Assembly: GCA_944390495.1 (NCBI GenBank)
Contig: CALXQE010000013.1
Location: forward strand, 21,373 to 85,372
Length of the DNA stretch: 64,000 nucleotides
From: an uncultured Clostridia bacterium
GTDB lineage: Bacteria; Bacillota; Clostridia; UBA1381
Reading direction: 5' to 3'
The position numbers were made by a program, and so were the translations under genes. This document shows, in pieces, positions 17,223-26,054 of the stretch; position 1 is the first letter of the stretch; every line of letters starts with the position of its first letter. Below the pieces are notes generated by a model. It was given only the letters and a program-made list of their open reading frames with translations. It made no database searches and was not told where the DNA came from.

Positions 17223-18224
17223 TTAAAGTTGTAATGACGGCACTGCATTTAATGTCATATCGGCAAAATCACCGTCAAGATAACCATAATACCCTGCACA
17301 AGCTATCATAACAGCATTATCAGTACAAAGTATAGGACTTGGATAAATTACATCTATTCCATGTTTTTTTGCTTCATTTGTCATTTTTTCCCGCAAAGCA
17401 CTGTTTGAAGCTACACCGCCTGCCAATGCAATAATTTTGCTGTTTTTAATAATTGCAGCTTCTATTGTATGTTCACAAAGTACATCTGTAACCGCATTTT
17501 GAAAACTTGCAGCAATATCAGCTTTGTTATATTCTTCACCATTTTGTTCAAGTTTGTGAAGATAATTTATAACTGCGGTCTTAACTCCGCTAAAGGAAAA
17601 ATCGAGAGAATTTTTATCCATTCTTACCCTTGGAAATTCTACTGCATTTTTATTGCCTTCTTTAGCTAACTTATCAATAAGCGGTCCACCTGGATAACCC
17701 AATCCTAAAACTCTTGCTATTTTATCAAAAGCCTCACCTGCCGCATCATCACGTGTTCTGCCCATTATTTCAAGTTTATTATAGTCGGATACATTAACAA
17801 TATGACTATGTCCTCCAGACGCAACTAAACACACAAACGGAGGTTTTAAATCCTTATGTGCAACAAAATTAGCCATTATATGTCCCTTTATATGGTGTAC
17901 CGGTATTAATGGTTTTTTAAGTGCAAAGGCAAGTGCCTTTGCTGCTGATACTCCTATTAATAAAGCTCCAACAAGTCCAGGACCGTATGTAACAGCAATA
18001 GCATCTATATCATCAAATGTCACGTTTGCTTTTTCAAGTGCTTCATCTATAACCGCATCTATTGTTTCAATATGGCGACGGGATGCTACCTCCGGAACAA
18101 CGCCTCCAAATTTTTTATGAATTTCTATTTGTGTATTAATTATATTTGAGAGTACCTCTCGCCCATCTTTAACAACAGCAGCGGCTGTTTCGTCACATGA
18201 ACTTTCTATACCAAGTATTAACAT
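17223..18224 (-). CDS. tsaD: tRNA N6-threonylcarbamoyladenosine transferase subunit TsaD
   Basis: A 333-residue ASKHA-fold protein that transfers threonylcarbamoyl from TC-AMP to A37 of ANN-decoding tRNAs. It begins [15 protein letters not shown]; the metal ligands are His111 and His115 in [11 protein letters not shown], and [10 protein letters not shown] and the Asp in CTDNAVM near the end complete the nucleotide site. Its partner tsaC lies two genes upstream in the same run; tsaB and tsaE are not in the window. rimI sits immediately upstream, as in many bacteria. The start is the ATG at 18224 after AGGAGTAGAAAA. Confidence 0.97.
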   Translation of the reverse strand: MLILGIESSCDETAAAVVKDGREVLSNIINTQIEIHKKFGGVVPEVASRRHIETIDAVIDEALEKANVTFDDIDAIAVTYGPGLVGALLIGVSAAKALAFALKKPLIPVHHIKGHIMANFVAHKDLKPPFVCLVASGGHSHIVNVSDYNKLEIMGRTRDDAAGEAFDKIARVLGLGYPGGPLIDKLAKEGNKNAVEFPRVRMDKNSLDFSFSGVKTAVINYLHKLEQNGEEYNKADIAASFQNAVTDVLCEHTIEAAIIKNSKIIALAGGVASNSALREKMTNEAKKHGIDVIYPSPILCTDNAVMIACAGYYGYLDGDFADMTLNAVPSLQL

Positions 18225-18241
18225 TTTTCTACTCCTAACCT

Positions 18242-18685
18242 TTAAAGGAAGCTTTTTGTCATAATGTAAGCATCCTCACCGTCATCACTATAATATCTTT
18301 TTCTTTCTCCTATTTTTTCGAAACCGTATTTTTCATAAAGTTTTTGTGCTGCAATATTGCTTTTTCTAACTTCAAGCGTCAAAAGTACAAGATTTAATGA
18401 AGTTGCTTCCTTTATTAAAGCACTAATAAGCATACTTCCTACACCTTCACGTCTATATTTCGGAAGTACAGCCACATTTGTTATATCCCCTTCTCCGGAT
18501 ATATTCCAAAAGCCTGCATAACCTATACATTTTTCATCATCTACTGCTACGAAATACACCGCTAATTTATTTTGCATTTCGTCATTAAAAGATTTTTCAG
18601 ACCATGGTACAGTAAAACATATTTTTTCAAGCTGAGCAATTTGTTTCACATCTCCAACTGTCATTTTTCTTATAAAAATACTCAT
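18242..18685 (-). CDS. rimI: Ribosomal-protein-alanine N-acetyltransferase RimI-like (GNAT)
   Basis: A 147-residue GNAT acetyltransferase. The acetyl-CoA pyrophosphate loop is in [10 protein letters not shown] (about residue 75) with [10 protein letters not shown] before it and the C-terminal [16 protein letters not shown] typical of RimI, which acetylates the N terminus of ribosomal protein S18. The adjacent position to tsaD supports RimI over other GNATs. The start is the ATG at 18685 ([10 protein letters not shown]), one base after the stop of the phosphatase gene; an ATG at 18724 would overlap that gene by 38 bases and has no ribosome site. Confidence 0.88.
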   Translation of the reverse strand: MSIFIRKMTVGDVKQIAQLEKICFTVPWSEKSFNDEMQNKLAVYFVAVDDEKCIGYAGFWNISGEGDITNVAVLPKYRREGVGSMLISALIKEATSLNLVLLTLEVRKSNIAAQKLYEKYGFEKIGERKRYYSDDGEDAYIMTKSFL

Positions 18686-18686
18686 A

Positions 18687-19133
18687 TCACTTACTCTGCA
18701 TATCAGAAATTTTTTCCGCAACATCTACCAACGCATCATAAATTTCCTGTGCTGTTTCTTCATATTCATCAATATCACCGCCATACGGATCCTGAATATC
18801 TCCATTCAATCCTGCATATTCAAGGAGTGTAAAAACCTTTCCTTTTGCCATAGGTTCAATAAGTTTTTTATGTCCTTCCGTCATAGTTAAAATAAGATCA
18901 CATTGTTTTATTAGATCTTCCGTTACCGGCTGTGTTTTGTGATTTGAAAGATCAATTCCGTACTTTAAAAGTGCCTTTATCGCATTTTCACTTGCACTAT
19001 GTCCTTCTTCTGCAAAAATTCCTGCCGATTCAATAAAAATATCAAGATCATTTTCCTGTGCTATTTTATCCATTATTGCAGCAGCCATTGCACTGCGGCA
19101 TGTGTTTCCGGTACATACAAAAAGTATGTTCAT
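18687..19133 (-). CDS. Low-molecular-weight protein-tyrosine/arginine phosphatase (YwlE-like)
   Basis: A 148-residue LMW phosphatase. The P-loop is C-TGNTC-R at residues 7-13, within FVCTGNTCRSAMAAA, and the general-acid Asp sits in QDPYGGDIDEY. The Thr in CTGNTC matches YwlE, which removes phosphate from protein arginine, rather than classical tyrosine phosphatases. Its neighbour tsaC (ywlC in Bacillus) supports the YwlE reading. The start is the ATG at 19133 after AAAAGGAGTGATC. Confidence 0.88.
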   Translation of the reverse strand: MNILFVCTGNTCRSAMAAAIMDKIAQENDLDIFIESAGIFAEEGHSASENAIKALLKYGIDLSNHKTQPVTEDLIKQCDLILTMTEGHKKLIEPMAKGKVFTLLEYAGLNGDIQDPYGGDIDEYEETAQEIYDALVDVAEKISDMQSK

Positions 19134-19148
19134 ATTTGATCACTCCTT

Positions 19149-20168
19149 TTAAACGTGTATAACCTTTTGTCCAGCAGCCTTATATAGTCTGTTCTTAACA
19201 GCCAAACCATAGCCATCATCCTCACAAAATTCAGCAAAAACTACCTCTACTCCAAGCTCATCAAATTCCCGAAGAGATGAAAAAAGATTTTTTGCATACT
19301 CTTTATTGTCTTTTCCAGCGTTTAAAATTACAGCAGTATCATAATCAGCATCGTTCATTGACAATACACCTGTAATCTTATTTCTATTTTCTTCAAGCAG
19401 CTCTTTAATTTTATTTTTAACTACTGTTTTTTCTCCTTCAACTACTGTAACGTCGGCATTAGGCGCATAGTGTTTGTATTTCATTCCCGGACATTTTGGC
19501 ACTTCATTAGCAGAAAGTGATTTTAATATATTTTTATCAATTTCAGCATCTATACCGGCATTTTTTAAATCTTCGTATGTAATACCTCCTGGACGAAGAA
19601 TAACAGGCTTGTTCCCGGTAAAATCGACTATTGTAGATTCTACTCCTACATTACAATCACCGCCGTCAATTATACCGTCAATTCTTCCTGTCATATCGTT
19701 TATTACATGTCTTGCCTTTGTAGGGCTTGGTTTGCCTGATAAATTGGCACTTGGTGCTGCAATAGGTACTCCTGCTGCTTTTATAAGTGCTCTGGCAACA
19801 TTATGAGATGGGAATCTGATTGCAACTGTATCAAGCCCAGCTGTTACTGTTTTAGGTATAATATTTTTTTTCTTTAGGATAATTGTTATAGGTCCGGGCA
19901 TAAATGTATCAATTACCATTTTAGCTTCTTCTGTTACATCTTCTGCAATTTCGTCTATCTGTTCTTTTTCGCATATATGCACTATAAGAGGATTGTCAGA
20001 CGGACGTCCCTTTGCAGTGTATATTTTTTCAGCAGCATCTGCATCATACGCAGATGCACCAAGTCCGTACACTGTTTCTGTAGGAAACGCAATAAGACCT
20101 CCGTTTTTCAGTATTTTTCCGGCATTGTTTATATCTTCACTGCTTGTACTAAATAATTTAGTTTCCAT
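19149..20168 (-). CDS. tsaC: Threonylcarbamoyl-AMP synthase (Sua5/YwlC type)
   Basis: A 339-residue enzyme making threonylcarbamoyl-AMP from Thr, bicarbonate and ATP for the t6A modification finished by TsaD. The YrdC domain (about 1-200) shows LKNGGLIAFPTETVYGLGA, KGRPSDNPLIVHI and PSANLSGKPSPT. The C-terminal Sua5 domain (about 210-339) makes it the long form. I chose the ATG at 20168 (METKLFS): GAGG lies 6 bases upstream. An ATG at 20180 overlaps the pncB stop in an ATGA and has no ribosome site. Confidence 0.95.
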   Translation of the reverse strand: METKLFSTSSEDINNAGKILKNGGLIAFPTETVYGLGASAYDADAAEKIYTAKGRPSDNPLIVHICEKEQIDEIAEDVTEEAKMVIDTFMPGPITIILKKKNIIPKTVTAGLDTVAIRFPSHNVARALIKAAGVPIAAPSANLSGKPSPTKARHVINDMTGRIDGIIDGGDCNVGVESTIVDFTGNKPVILRPGGITYEDLKNAGIDAEIDKNILKSLSANEVPKCPGMKYKHYAPNADVTVVEGEKTVVKNKIKELLEENRNKITGVLSMNDADYDTAVILNAGKDNKEYAKNLFSSLREFDELGVEVVFAEFCEDDGYGLAVKNRLYKAAGQKVIHV

Positions 20169-20176
20169 AAATAACC

Positions 20177-21622
20177 TCATATCTGATATTCTTCAAGCAT
20201 TTTGTGCTTCATATCCCATAATTTTTGAGATAAATCCACGTAATAGCTATGCGGATTTTCAAAACGCTTGACTTCTTCCCATAAACCTTCAATTTCCATT
20301 TTACAATATTCCCTAATAACCTCTATTGACGGATTTTCATATACTAATTTTCCGCCTACAAAAATTGGTTTTAAAAGTTCTCTTGAATAGAAATCTGTAA
20401 CTGTTTTCTTCTTCCATGTATGTTCCGGATCAAAAATTGTATATGGTTTATCGTTATCTATTTTTTCATCATGAAGAGTTATAACGTCCGCTATGGCACT
20501 GCTGTCATGTCGTGAATATAATCTGTGAACCTGCTTAAATCCCGGAGTAGTAATTTTAGCAACATTTTCACTAATCTTTATTTTTGGAATAATATTTCCA
20601 TTTGTATCTTCAACAGCTGCAAGTTTATACACTCCTCCGAATACAGGTTCTGATTTCGATGTAATCAATCTTTCTCCTACACCAAATGAATCAATTTTTG
20701 CTCCTTGCAGTAGCATATCGCTTATAATATATTCATCAAGTGAATTTGACGCTATAATTTTACAATCAGGATAACCTGCTTCATCAAGCATTTTTCTACA
20801 TTTTTTTGATAAGTACGTAATATCGCCTGAATCAATACGTACACCCTTTGGTCTTGCACCAATAGGCTTTAGTACATCATCAAATACCTTTATTGCATTA
20901 GGAATACCTGATTTTAGTACATTATAAGTATCTACCAAAAGGGTACAGTCTGTTGGATAATTTTTTGCATAGGCATAAAAAGCATCATATTCATTTTCAA
21001 ATAGCTGTACCCAACTATGAGCCATTGTGCCAAGTGCCGGTATTCCATACATTTCATCTGATATTGTACACGCAGTACCGTCCACTCCTCCGATATATGC
21101 AGCTCTTGCACCGGCAACAGCACCGCTGCTTCCCTGTGAACGTCTTGAACCAAATTCCATAACAGCTCGTCCTCTTGATGCACGAACTATTCTGTTTGCC
21201 TTTGTCGCTATTAAACTTTGATGATTTATAGTAAGCAGCAGCATAGTTTCAACAAACTGTGCCTGCATTACAGGGCCTCTTATTGTAACTATCGGTTCAC
21301 CAGGGAAAATTGGTGTACCTTCAGGTATAGCCCATATATCACATTCAAATTTAAAATTTTTAAGATAATCAAGAAATTCCTCGCTGAAAATTCCTTTACT
21401 CCTAAGATACGATATATCTTCATCAGTAAAACATATATTCTCTATATATTCTATAAACTGCTCTACACCCGCCATTATTGCAAAACCGCCATTTTCAGGA
21501 ACTCGTCTAAAAAACATGTCATAATATGCTATTTTATCTTTATACCCTTCGGCTAAAAATCCATTCATCATAGTAAACTCATAAAAGTCCACAAGCATTG
21601 TAAGATTAAGTTCATTTTTCAT
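20177..21622 (-). CDS. pncB: Nicotinate phosphoribosyltransferase
   Basis: A 481-residue enzyme converting nicotinate and PRPP to nicotinate mononucleotide in NAD salvage. Family blocks: LTMLVDFYEFTM at the N terminus, EFGSRRSQG (substrate-binding, about residue 155), GTMAHSWVQ (catalytic His region), DTYNVLKSG, GVRIDSGDI and FGVGERLITS. It follows the membrane protein gene by 25 bases and overlaps the start region of tsaC. The start is the ATG at 21622. Confidence 0.95.
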   Translation of the reverse strand: MKNELNLTMLVDFYEFTMMNGFLAEGYKDKIAYYDMFFRRVPENGGFAIMAGVEQFIEYIENICFTDEDISYLRSKGIFSEEFLDYLKNFKFECDIWAIPEGTPIFPGEPIVTIRGPVMQAQFVETMLLLTINHQSLIATKANRIVRASRGRAVMEFGSRRSQGSSGAVAGARAAYIGGVDGTACTISDEMYGIPALGTMAHSWVQLFENEYDAFYAYAKNYPTDCTLLVDTYNVLKSGIPNAIKVFDDVLKPIGARPKGVRIDSGDITYLSKKCRKMLDEAGYPDCKIIASNSLDEYIISDMLLQGAKIDSFGVGERLITSKSEPVFGGVYKLAAVEDTNGNIIPKIKISENVAKITTPGFKQVHRLYSRHDSSAIADVITLHDEKIDNDKPYTIFDPEHTWKKKTVTDFYSRELLKPIFVGGKLVYENPSIEVIREYCKMEIEGLWEEVKRFENPHSYYVDLSQKLWDMKHKMLEEYQI

Positions 21623-21647
21623 TTTAATACCTCGTAATAATTTAACA

Positions 21648-23723
21648 TTAAGGTTTTATTCTTAAAGCCGCACGCACTCCATAAATATTATCGACATTCG
21701 TATGAAGAATAAAACCGTCATTTTTCATATATCTCTGCATTTTATCATTATATCCATAAGGACATAAAATCCAATATGAACCATTTACATCAATAGTTTC
21801 CATCATATCAAGTGTTGGAATAAATACCATGTCATCAACATAATATTTATACGCAGTTTCTGAAAGATCTGCAACATTATCACGTGATGCACTCCAATAA
21901 TGTGTATGATTACCGCTTACCGCCAAGCCACGATCATTATAAGTAAGCATCACTTCATTTCTTACTGGAACAATTTTTGCAAGTTCATCCATGGTAAATT
22001 CATTTATAAACTCAGAATTAAGCCATTCACGAAGGTCACTTGTTTCCCACATATTATTTGTATCATCAAAAATTCTCTCAGTAACACATTTTTTTGTCAC
22101 AATAAGCTTACTTCCATCACTGTAATTAGCAAGTACTTCCCATTTAAGATTTTTCCCATTATATCTTCCAAATTCAATAGTTTCCTTTGGCGGTTCGATT
22201 TGTAAGCAGAATGTTGTTATCAATATAACCGCAACAGTTACTATTTTATTGCGAGTATGCATATTAACAATTCCTATAATTATAGCAGCAAACAGTATAT
22301 CCATACAGTTTGTAAATAAAAACATATGTTTCATTAAATCAGCTTCACCATTGCCTAATATAGGCAAACACATATTTATCCACAGTCCAACTATCAGGAC
22401 ATATAATGCCATTATCATATATAATCTTTTTTCATCTGTTTGTTTTTTATTTTTAACAATATATACATTAACTAAAACAACATACGCTGTCATTATTATA
22501 GCCATTGCAAAAACAATATATGGATTAAATAAAAATCGCGTAGCTACTCGTATATTGCTCCATGCACTGTAACGATTAGAATAATCCATTATTACCGTTT
22601 CTGAATTGCCGGCATTTAACGGACGAATACATCCGGAATTTTCTATTGAAAGCATAACCTTTTGTATAAAACGTATAGGATGCCTCAAATAGAAAAATGC
22701 AACATCAACTTTTGAAACATTATCATAAAAATCCTTCTGAAATTCAGGTGTTGTTATATCAATCGGATATTCTCCTTCATCCATGTACGCATGCGTATTC
22801 ACAAGAGGTAAATATTTTTGATCAATTCCCAGCTGCTCTAAATCCTTTTCAGGTGTTTCACTTTCTTTTACTGCACCAAAAAATACAGATTGATATGTTG
22901 TATCATTGTGCATCCAATCCGGAATACTCATGTATAAATTTGCAATACAAACCGCTGCTAAAATTACGCATATTCCAACACCAACCTTATATGCTTTATT
23001 TTTTCTTAAAAACGCAAAAGAAAGTGCTAAAAGTGATACGATAATAGAATACGGTACATTTGCCAGTTTTGAACCGGCAAAAAAGTACAACGACACAAAA
23101 AAGCACGCTATTTTGGGGATTGTAGGACGTTTATATATTAAAAGTCCAAGAGATATAAGCAGCATCACTGATACATACTGCAAAGGTTCACCGTAAAATG
23201 AGTTAAAATACAGAAGATATCCAGCATCACAAAACATTATTATAAATATCAAAAAAACGGCAATTCTAAGCTTTAATGCTTCATCGGCAAAAAAAGTAAA
23301 AATACCCCATGCAGCCATTGACAACATTAAAATATATATAAATGCCAAAAAAGCAATATTATAATTCGTTTCATCAAAGCCAAATACGGTGTTTACAACA
23401 AAATTCATTACCTTTGATGCCTTTATAATTATAAATTGAGGTGAAGAATAAATTTCCTCTTCATCGTTTGTTTCGCATAAGTATGAAATCTTATCTTTAA
23501 ACGTATCACCTTCAACCTTCATTTTATAATCCTGTTTAAATAGGTAGTAATAGTTATTATCGTCTTTATACTCCATATTATTAACTAACAGTACACGTCT
23601 GAAGTCACCGTTATCAGATAATCCAATATTATCTCCCAGGTACAGTACCGAAAAAGAAAGTACAAAAACAATAATTGCACCTAAGAGAGGATATATTCTT
23701 TTGTTATTTCTTAATGATACCAT
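21648..23723 (-). CDS. Polytopic membrane protein (WsfD-like) fused to a DUF6273 domain
   Basis: 691 residues. The first 500 hold about a dozen hydrophobic segments with the opening loop GLSDNGDFRRVLL and a long extracytoplasmic loop between segments; this resembles the membrane glycosyltransferase families annotated as WsfD-type glycan hexose transferases. The last 180 residues (from about GRYNGKNLKWEVLANYSDG, with MWETSDLREWLNSEF, HYWSASRD and GVRAALRIKP) look like a DUF6273 domain, normally found on secreted clostridial proteins. The DNA shows one uninterrupted frame. The start is the ATG at 23723 after AGGAGATAGCA. It leads into pncB (25-base gap). Both assignments are by motif memory; enzymatic activity is inferred. 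Confidence 0.65.
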   Translation of the reverse strand: MVSLRNNKRIYPLLGAIIVFVLSFSVLYLGDNIGLSDNGDFRRVLLVNNMEYKDDNNYYYLFKQDYKMKVEGDTFKDKISYLCETNDEEEIYSSPQFIIIKASKVMNFVVNTVFGFDETNYNIAFLAFIYILMLSMAAWGIFTFFADEALKLRIAVFLIFIIMFCDAGYLLYFNSFYGEPLQYVSVMLLISLGLLIYKRPTIPKIACFFVSLYFFAGSKLANVPYSIIVSLLALSFAFLRKNKAYKVGVGICVILAAVCIANLYMSIPDWMHNDTTYQSVFFGAVKESETPEKDLEQLGIDQKYLPLVNTHAYMDEGEYPIDITTPEFQKDFYDNVSKVDVAFFYLRHPIRFIQKVMLSIENSGCIRPLNAGNSETVIMDYSNRYSAWSNIRVATRFLFNPYIVFAMAIIMTAYVVLVNVYIVKNKKQTDEKRLYMIMALYVLIVGLWINMCLPILGNGEADLMKHMFLFTNCMDILFAAIIIGIVNMHTRNKIVTVAVILITTFCLQIEPPKETIEFGRYNGKNLKWEVLANYSDGSKLIVTKKCVTERIFDDTNNMWETSDLREWLNSEFINEFTMDELAKIVPVRNEVMLTYNDRGLAVSGNHTHYWSASRDNVADLSETAYKYYVDDMVFIPTLDMMETIDVNGSYWILCPYGYNDKMQRYMKNDGFILHTNVDNIYGVRAALRIKP

Positions 23724-23752
23724 TGCTATCTCCTGAAAAATATAATAAAACA

Positions 23753-23770
23753 GGCGGAAACATTTCCGCC
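23753..23770 (-). terminator. Terminator after the S1-domain gene
   Basis: Read on the minus strand, GGCGGAAA and TTTCCGCC form an 8-bp stem with almost no loop, followed by TGTTTTATTATATTTTT. The next gene starts 30 bases further on with no promoter that I can see, so some read-through is likely. Confidence 0.7.
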
Positions 23771-23783
23771 CGACAAAATACTA

Positions 23784-24230
23784 TTAAAATGAATGATGGC
23801 TCTTTCTGCTGTATCCGCCTGAGCGCTTCGAATCGTTATTACGTCTTAATGTCTGCATTTTTTCATCACTGTCCTGCTTAAATTTTGAAAGCTTATCCTC
23901 AAAAGATAAACCTTCATTTGAAGATAAACCCCAGTCTATGTCTGCCGGACGTACAGGAATCTTTGCTGATGATTGTTTTTCATACTTTTCACTTTTATCT
24001 TCACATGCTTGTTTTATAGATAGGCTTATTTTTCCTGCTTCATCTATTTTAATTACTTTTACCTTTACTGTATCGCCTTTTTTTATACACTCATTTATAT
24101 CTTTCACATATCTATTAGAAACCTCCGAGATATGAACAAGACCTGATTGTTTGTTTCCTATATCTACAAACGCACCAAAAGGCATAACATTTACAATTTT
24201 TCCTTCTACAACACTGCCAACTGCAACCAT
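23784..24230 (-). CDS. S1 RNA-binding domain protein (YabR-like)
   Basis: 148 residues with one S1 domain at the N terminus (about 3-75: VGSVVEGKIVNVMPFGAFVD, SGLVHISEVS, KVKVIKIDEAGKISLSIKQ) followed by a charged, low-complexity tail rich in Lys, Ser and Arg ending RKSHHSF. The position just after divIC is that of yabR in Bacillus. It probably binds RNA or the ribosome; no specific target is known from the sequence. Confidence 0.88.
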   Translation of the reverse strand: MVAVGSVVEGKIVNVMPFGAFVDIGNKQSGLVHISEVSNRYVKDINECIKKGDTVKVKVIKIDEAGKISLSIKQACEDKSEKYEKQSSAKIPVRPADIDWGLSSNEGLSFEDKLSKFKQDSDEKMQTLRRNNDSKRSGGYSRKSHHSF

Positions 24231-24261
24231 AACTATCCTTTTTTTCCTCTCCTAATAATGT

Positions 24262-24582
24262 CTACTGCTGATCTCCCGACACATCAATAAATACCTTTGA
24301 ATTACTCTTAATAAGACCAAGTTTATCACTCGCCATTTTTTCTATGTACTCATCAGTATTAACCTTGTCCTTTAGAGCTTCCACTTCCTTTTGGCGTTCT
24401 TTTTCATATTCAATTTGGTCATTAAGTTGAGAAATCTGAGCTTTACCTTCTCGTATCTGAGGGATTTGCATTAACCCTTTAAAAAACATTCCGCCCACAA
24501 GCAGTACAAGAATCCATATTTTTATGGCTTTTTGGTGTTCTGTGACGAAGCTAATTACTTTATTTTTATATTCTTCCATCAT
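24262..24582 (-). CDS. divIC: Septum formation initiator (DivIC/FtsB family)
   Basis: A 106-residue bitopic division protein: short cytoplasmic N terminus, one membrane helix (about 22-40: IWILVLLVGGMFFKG), then a coiled coil (about 45-75: REGKAQISQLNDQIEYEKER) and the conserved EYIEKMASDKLGLIK. It bridges early and late divisome proteins with FtsL and DivIB. The neighbours yabP-yabQ upstream and the S1 gene downstream match the B. subtilis order. It starts 7 bases after the yabQ stop; either of the two first Met codons could be used. Confidence 0.88.
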   Translation of the reverse strand: MMEEYKNKVISFVTEHQKAIKIWILVLLVGGMFFKGLMQIPQIREGKAQISQLNDQIEYEKERQKEVEALKDKVNTDEYIEKMASDKLGLIKSNSKVFIDVSGDQQ

Positions 24583-24589
24583 ACGTACA

Positions 24590-25003
24590 CTAATCCTTCC
24601 TTCTTTGGCCTTTGATATGCTTTTTTACAGGCACTACTAAAATTTTATACAAAAAACCCAGCGGTGTCAAGAGTATTTTCAAAATAAGTTTAATAATTTT
24701 TAAAATATTTTCAATAATGATAATAAATACCTTTAAAAACCATTTACTTACAGATGAAAAATATATAACTGAACCAATTGCCAACCCTGCAACATGGTAA
24801 AATCTCAAAATCCCATTGTTATACTTAAATAAACATGCTGTAATAACATACATTCCCACAGTACAAAATATAATATCACTTATTGCGACAACTGCAGTAT
24901 TAGGTTTAAATATCATTCTTATTGCCCTAAAGAAATCAAATATGCATGATACAACACCGCCAATTGCAACCATCATAAAAAGAATCCCTATTTCTCTGTT
25001 CAT
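24590..25003 (-). CDS. yabQ: Spore cortex biosynthesis protein YabQ
   Basis: 137 residues with about four membrane helices (ILFMMVAIGGVVSCIFDFFR near the start, AISDIIFCTVGMYVITACLF, AGLAIGSVIYF) and a basic C-terminal tail. YabQ is a mother-cell protein of the outer forespore membrane needed for cortex formation. Its ATG overlaps the yabP stop by one base (TAATG), so the two are coupled and share the sigma-E-like promoter. Confidence 0.85.
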   Translation of the reverse strand: MNREIGILFMMVAIGGVVSCIFDFFRAIRMIFKPNTAVVAISDIIFCTVGMYVITACLFKYNNGILRFYHVAGLAIGSVIYFSSVSKWFLKVFIIIIENILKIIKLILKILLTPLGFLYKILVVPVKKHIKGQRRKD

Positions 25004-25266
25004 TACTTAAACAATCCGGCAAAAAAGCCGTCCTTTCCGCCGCTATATTGCAGTGATTGTATTTCGCCTTTTATATCAAGTGTACCCGCATCTGTATTTA
25101 GTTGATTTACCGTAAGTTTCTTTCCTCTTACGCATAAACCTCCCATACTGGTTTTAAGATTTACTTTTGCATCTGAAAATTCAGATACTTCCAGCACTCC
25201 TGACAACGAAATAACTGACCTATTAAGCATTGACAGAGAATGTTCTCTATTATCTTTTTTGTCCAT
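25003..25266 (-). CDS. yabP: Sporulation protein YabP
   Basis: 87 residues, YabP/YqfC-type small beta-rich sporulation protein: LSMLNRSVISLSGVLEV, FSDAKVNLKTSMGGL and IKGEIQSLQYSGG are typical. Made in the mother cell and needed for a normal cortex in Bacillus; the molecular role is unknown. The start is the ATG at 25266 after AAAGGCGGTG. A sigma-E-like promoter lies 30 bases upstream, separating yabPQ from the vegetative rlbA gene. Confidence 0.85.
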   Translation of the reverse strand: MDKKDNREHSLSMLNRSVISLSGVLEVSEFSDAKVNLKTSMGGLCVRGKKLTVNQLNTDAGTLDIKGEIQSLQYSGGKDGFFAGLFK

Positions 25267-25295
25267 GTTTACGCACCGCCTTTATGTTTTTATAA

Positions 25296-25325
25296 AATAT
25301 ATGATGCGTAAAATAATAATATTAC
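25296..25325 (-). promoter_or_regulatory. Sigma-E-like promoter of yabP-yabQ
   Basis: Minus strand: -35 GTAATATT (25325-25318), 14-bp spacer, -10 CATATATT (25303-25296). Both elements match the mother-cell sigma-E pattern (about GTCATATT, 14 bp, CATACAnT) with one mismatch each. The -35 abuts the stop codon of rlbA, and the predicted start leaves a leader of about 22 bases before the yabP ATG. Confidence 0.65.
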
Positions 25326-25564
25326 TAAAGAGGTTTATATAATGATGAAGCATCATTTTTTAGAACATGTTCAGCTATAGCAGTTACTTGTACCTTTATC
25401 AAGCGTTCTCCCATCTTAATTTCTATTATATCATTTTCCTTAATATCATACGACGCCTTAACAACCTTACCGTTTACAGTTATCCTGCCCTGGTCACATG
25501 CCTCATTTGCTACTGACCTTCTTTTTATAAGTCTGGCAACCTTTAGATATTTATCTATTCTCAT
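25325..25564 (-). CDS. rlbA: S4-domain RNA-binding protein (RlbA/YabO, Hsp15-like)
   Basis: A 79-residue protein that is almost entirely an S4 domain: MRIDKYLKVARLIKRRSVAN, QGRITVNGKVVKASYDIKE, DIIEIKMG. It probably binds rRNA, perhaps in ribosome rescue or assembly like Hsp15. The start is the ATG at 25564 directly after TAGGAGGAAAT; an ATG at 25609 lies in the upstream terminator. The gene sits between hup and yabP, as YabO does near yabP in Bacillus. It ends with TAG. Confidence 0.9.
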   Translation of the reverse strand: MRIDKYLKVARLIKRRSVANEACDQGRITVNGKVVKASYDIKENDIIEIKMGERLIKVQVTAIAEHVLKNDASSLYKPL

Positions 25565-25584
25565 ATTTCCTCCTAAAAACAAAA

Positions 25585-25610
25585 CATGGGTACCGAAAAC
25601 GGCACCCATA
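25585..25610 (-). terminator. Terminator between hup and rlbA
   Basis: Minus strand: TATGGGTGCCG and CGGTACCCATG form an 11-bp stem (one mismatch) with a 4-base TTTT loop, followed by TTTTGTTTTT. The ribosome site of rlbA starts 3 bases after the tail, so rlbA may rely on read-through from the strong hup promoter. Confidence 0.85.
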
Positions 25611-25624
25611 AATTAAAAACATAA

Positions 25625-25900
25625 TTACTTATTTACAACATCCTTAAGAGCCTTACCAGCCTTGAATGCGGGAACCTTTGATGCAGCGATCTGGATAGCT
25701 TCACCTGTACGAGGATTCTTACCTGTTCTTGCTTCTCTGCTTCTAACCTCAAATGTACCAAAACCAACAAGCTGTACTTTGTCACCTGCACAAAGAGCAT
25801 CCGTAATAGCTGCTGTTACAGCTGCAACTGCCTTTTCTGCATCCTTCTTTGATAATTCAGCTTTTTGAGCAACTGCTGCTACAAGTTCTGTTTTGTTCAT
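25625..25900 (-). CDS. hup: HU-family nucleoid protein
   Basis: A 91-residue histone-like DNA-bending protein. It starts [20 protein letters not shown] and has the core [12 protein letters not shown], the DNA-binding arm [14 protein letters not shown] and the ending [11 protein letters not shown]. It compacts and bends DNA in the nucleoid. A very strong sigma-A promoter and a GGAGGAAA ribosome site predict high expression, and a terminator follows. Confidence 0.97.
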   Translation of the reverse strand: MNKTELVAAVAQKAELSKKDAEKAVAAVTAAITDALCAGDKVQLVGFGTFEVRSREARTGKNPRTGEAIQIAASKVPAFKAGKALKDVVNK

Positions 25901-25979
25901 GATTTTTCCTCCTAAAATAATTTACTTAAAATTTCAAAACACCCAATGTGGGTTGGCATAAATGCCTGATCATTTATAG

Positions 25980-26008
25980 ATTTTATTACATTTTTTTCAA
26001 TCTGTCAA
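25980..26008 (-). promoter_or_regulatory. Consensus sigma-A promoter of hup
   Basis: Minus strand: perfect TTGACA (26008-26003), 17-bp spacer, TAAAAT (25985-25980). The leader that follows is about 75 bases and contains short inverted repeats such as AAATG/CATTT around 25960-25975. Confidence 0.9.
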
Positions 26009-26054
26009 TACTTTTGTACCATTTTAAGCCAATTTTTACAAAAAAACAACGGTT

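Noticed and set aside
17192..17224. Two copies of a GGACACTAAA-like sequence in front of aroB
   Set aside because: Only the nearer one is at ribosome-site distance; an 18-base tandem duplication of a leader is most simply a slip event with no clear function.
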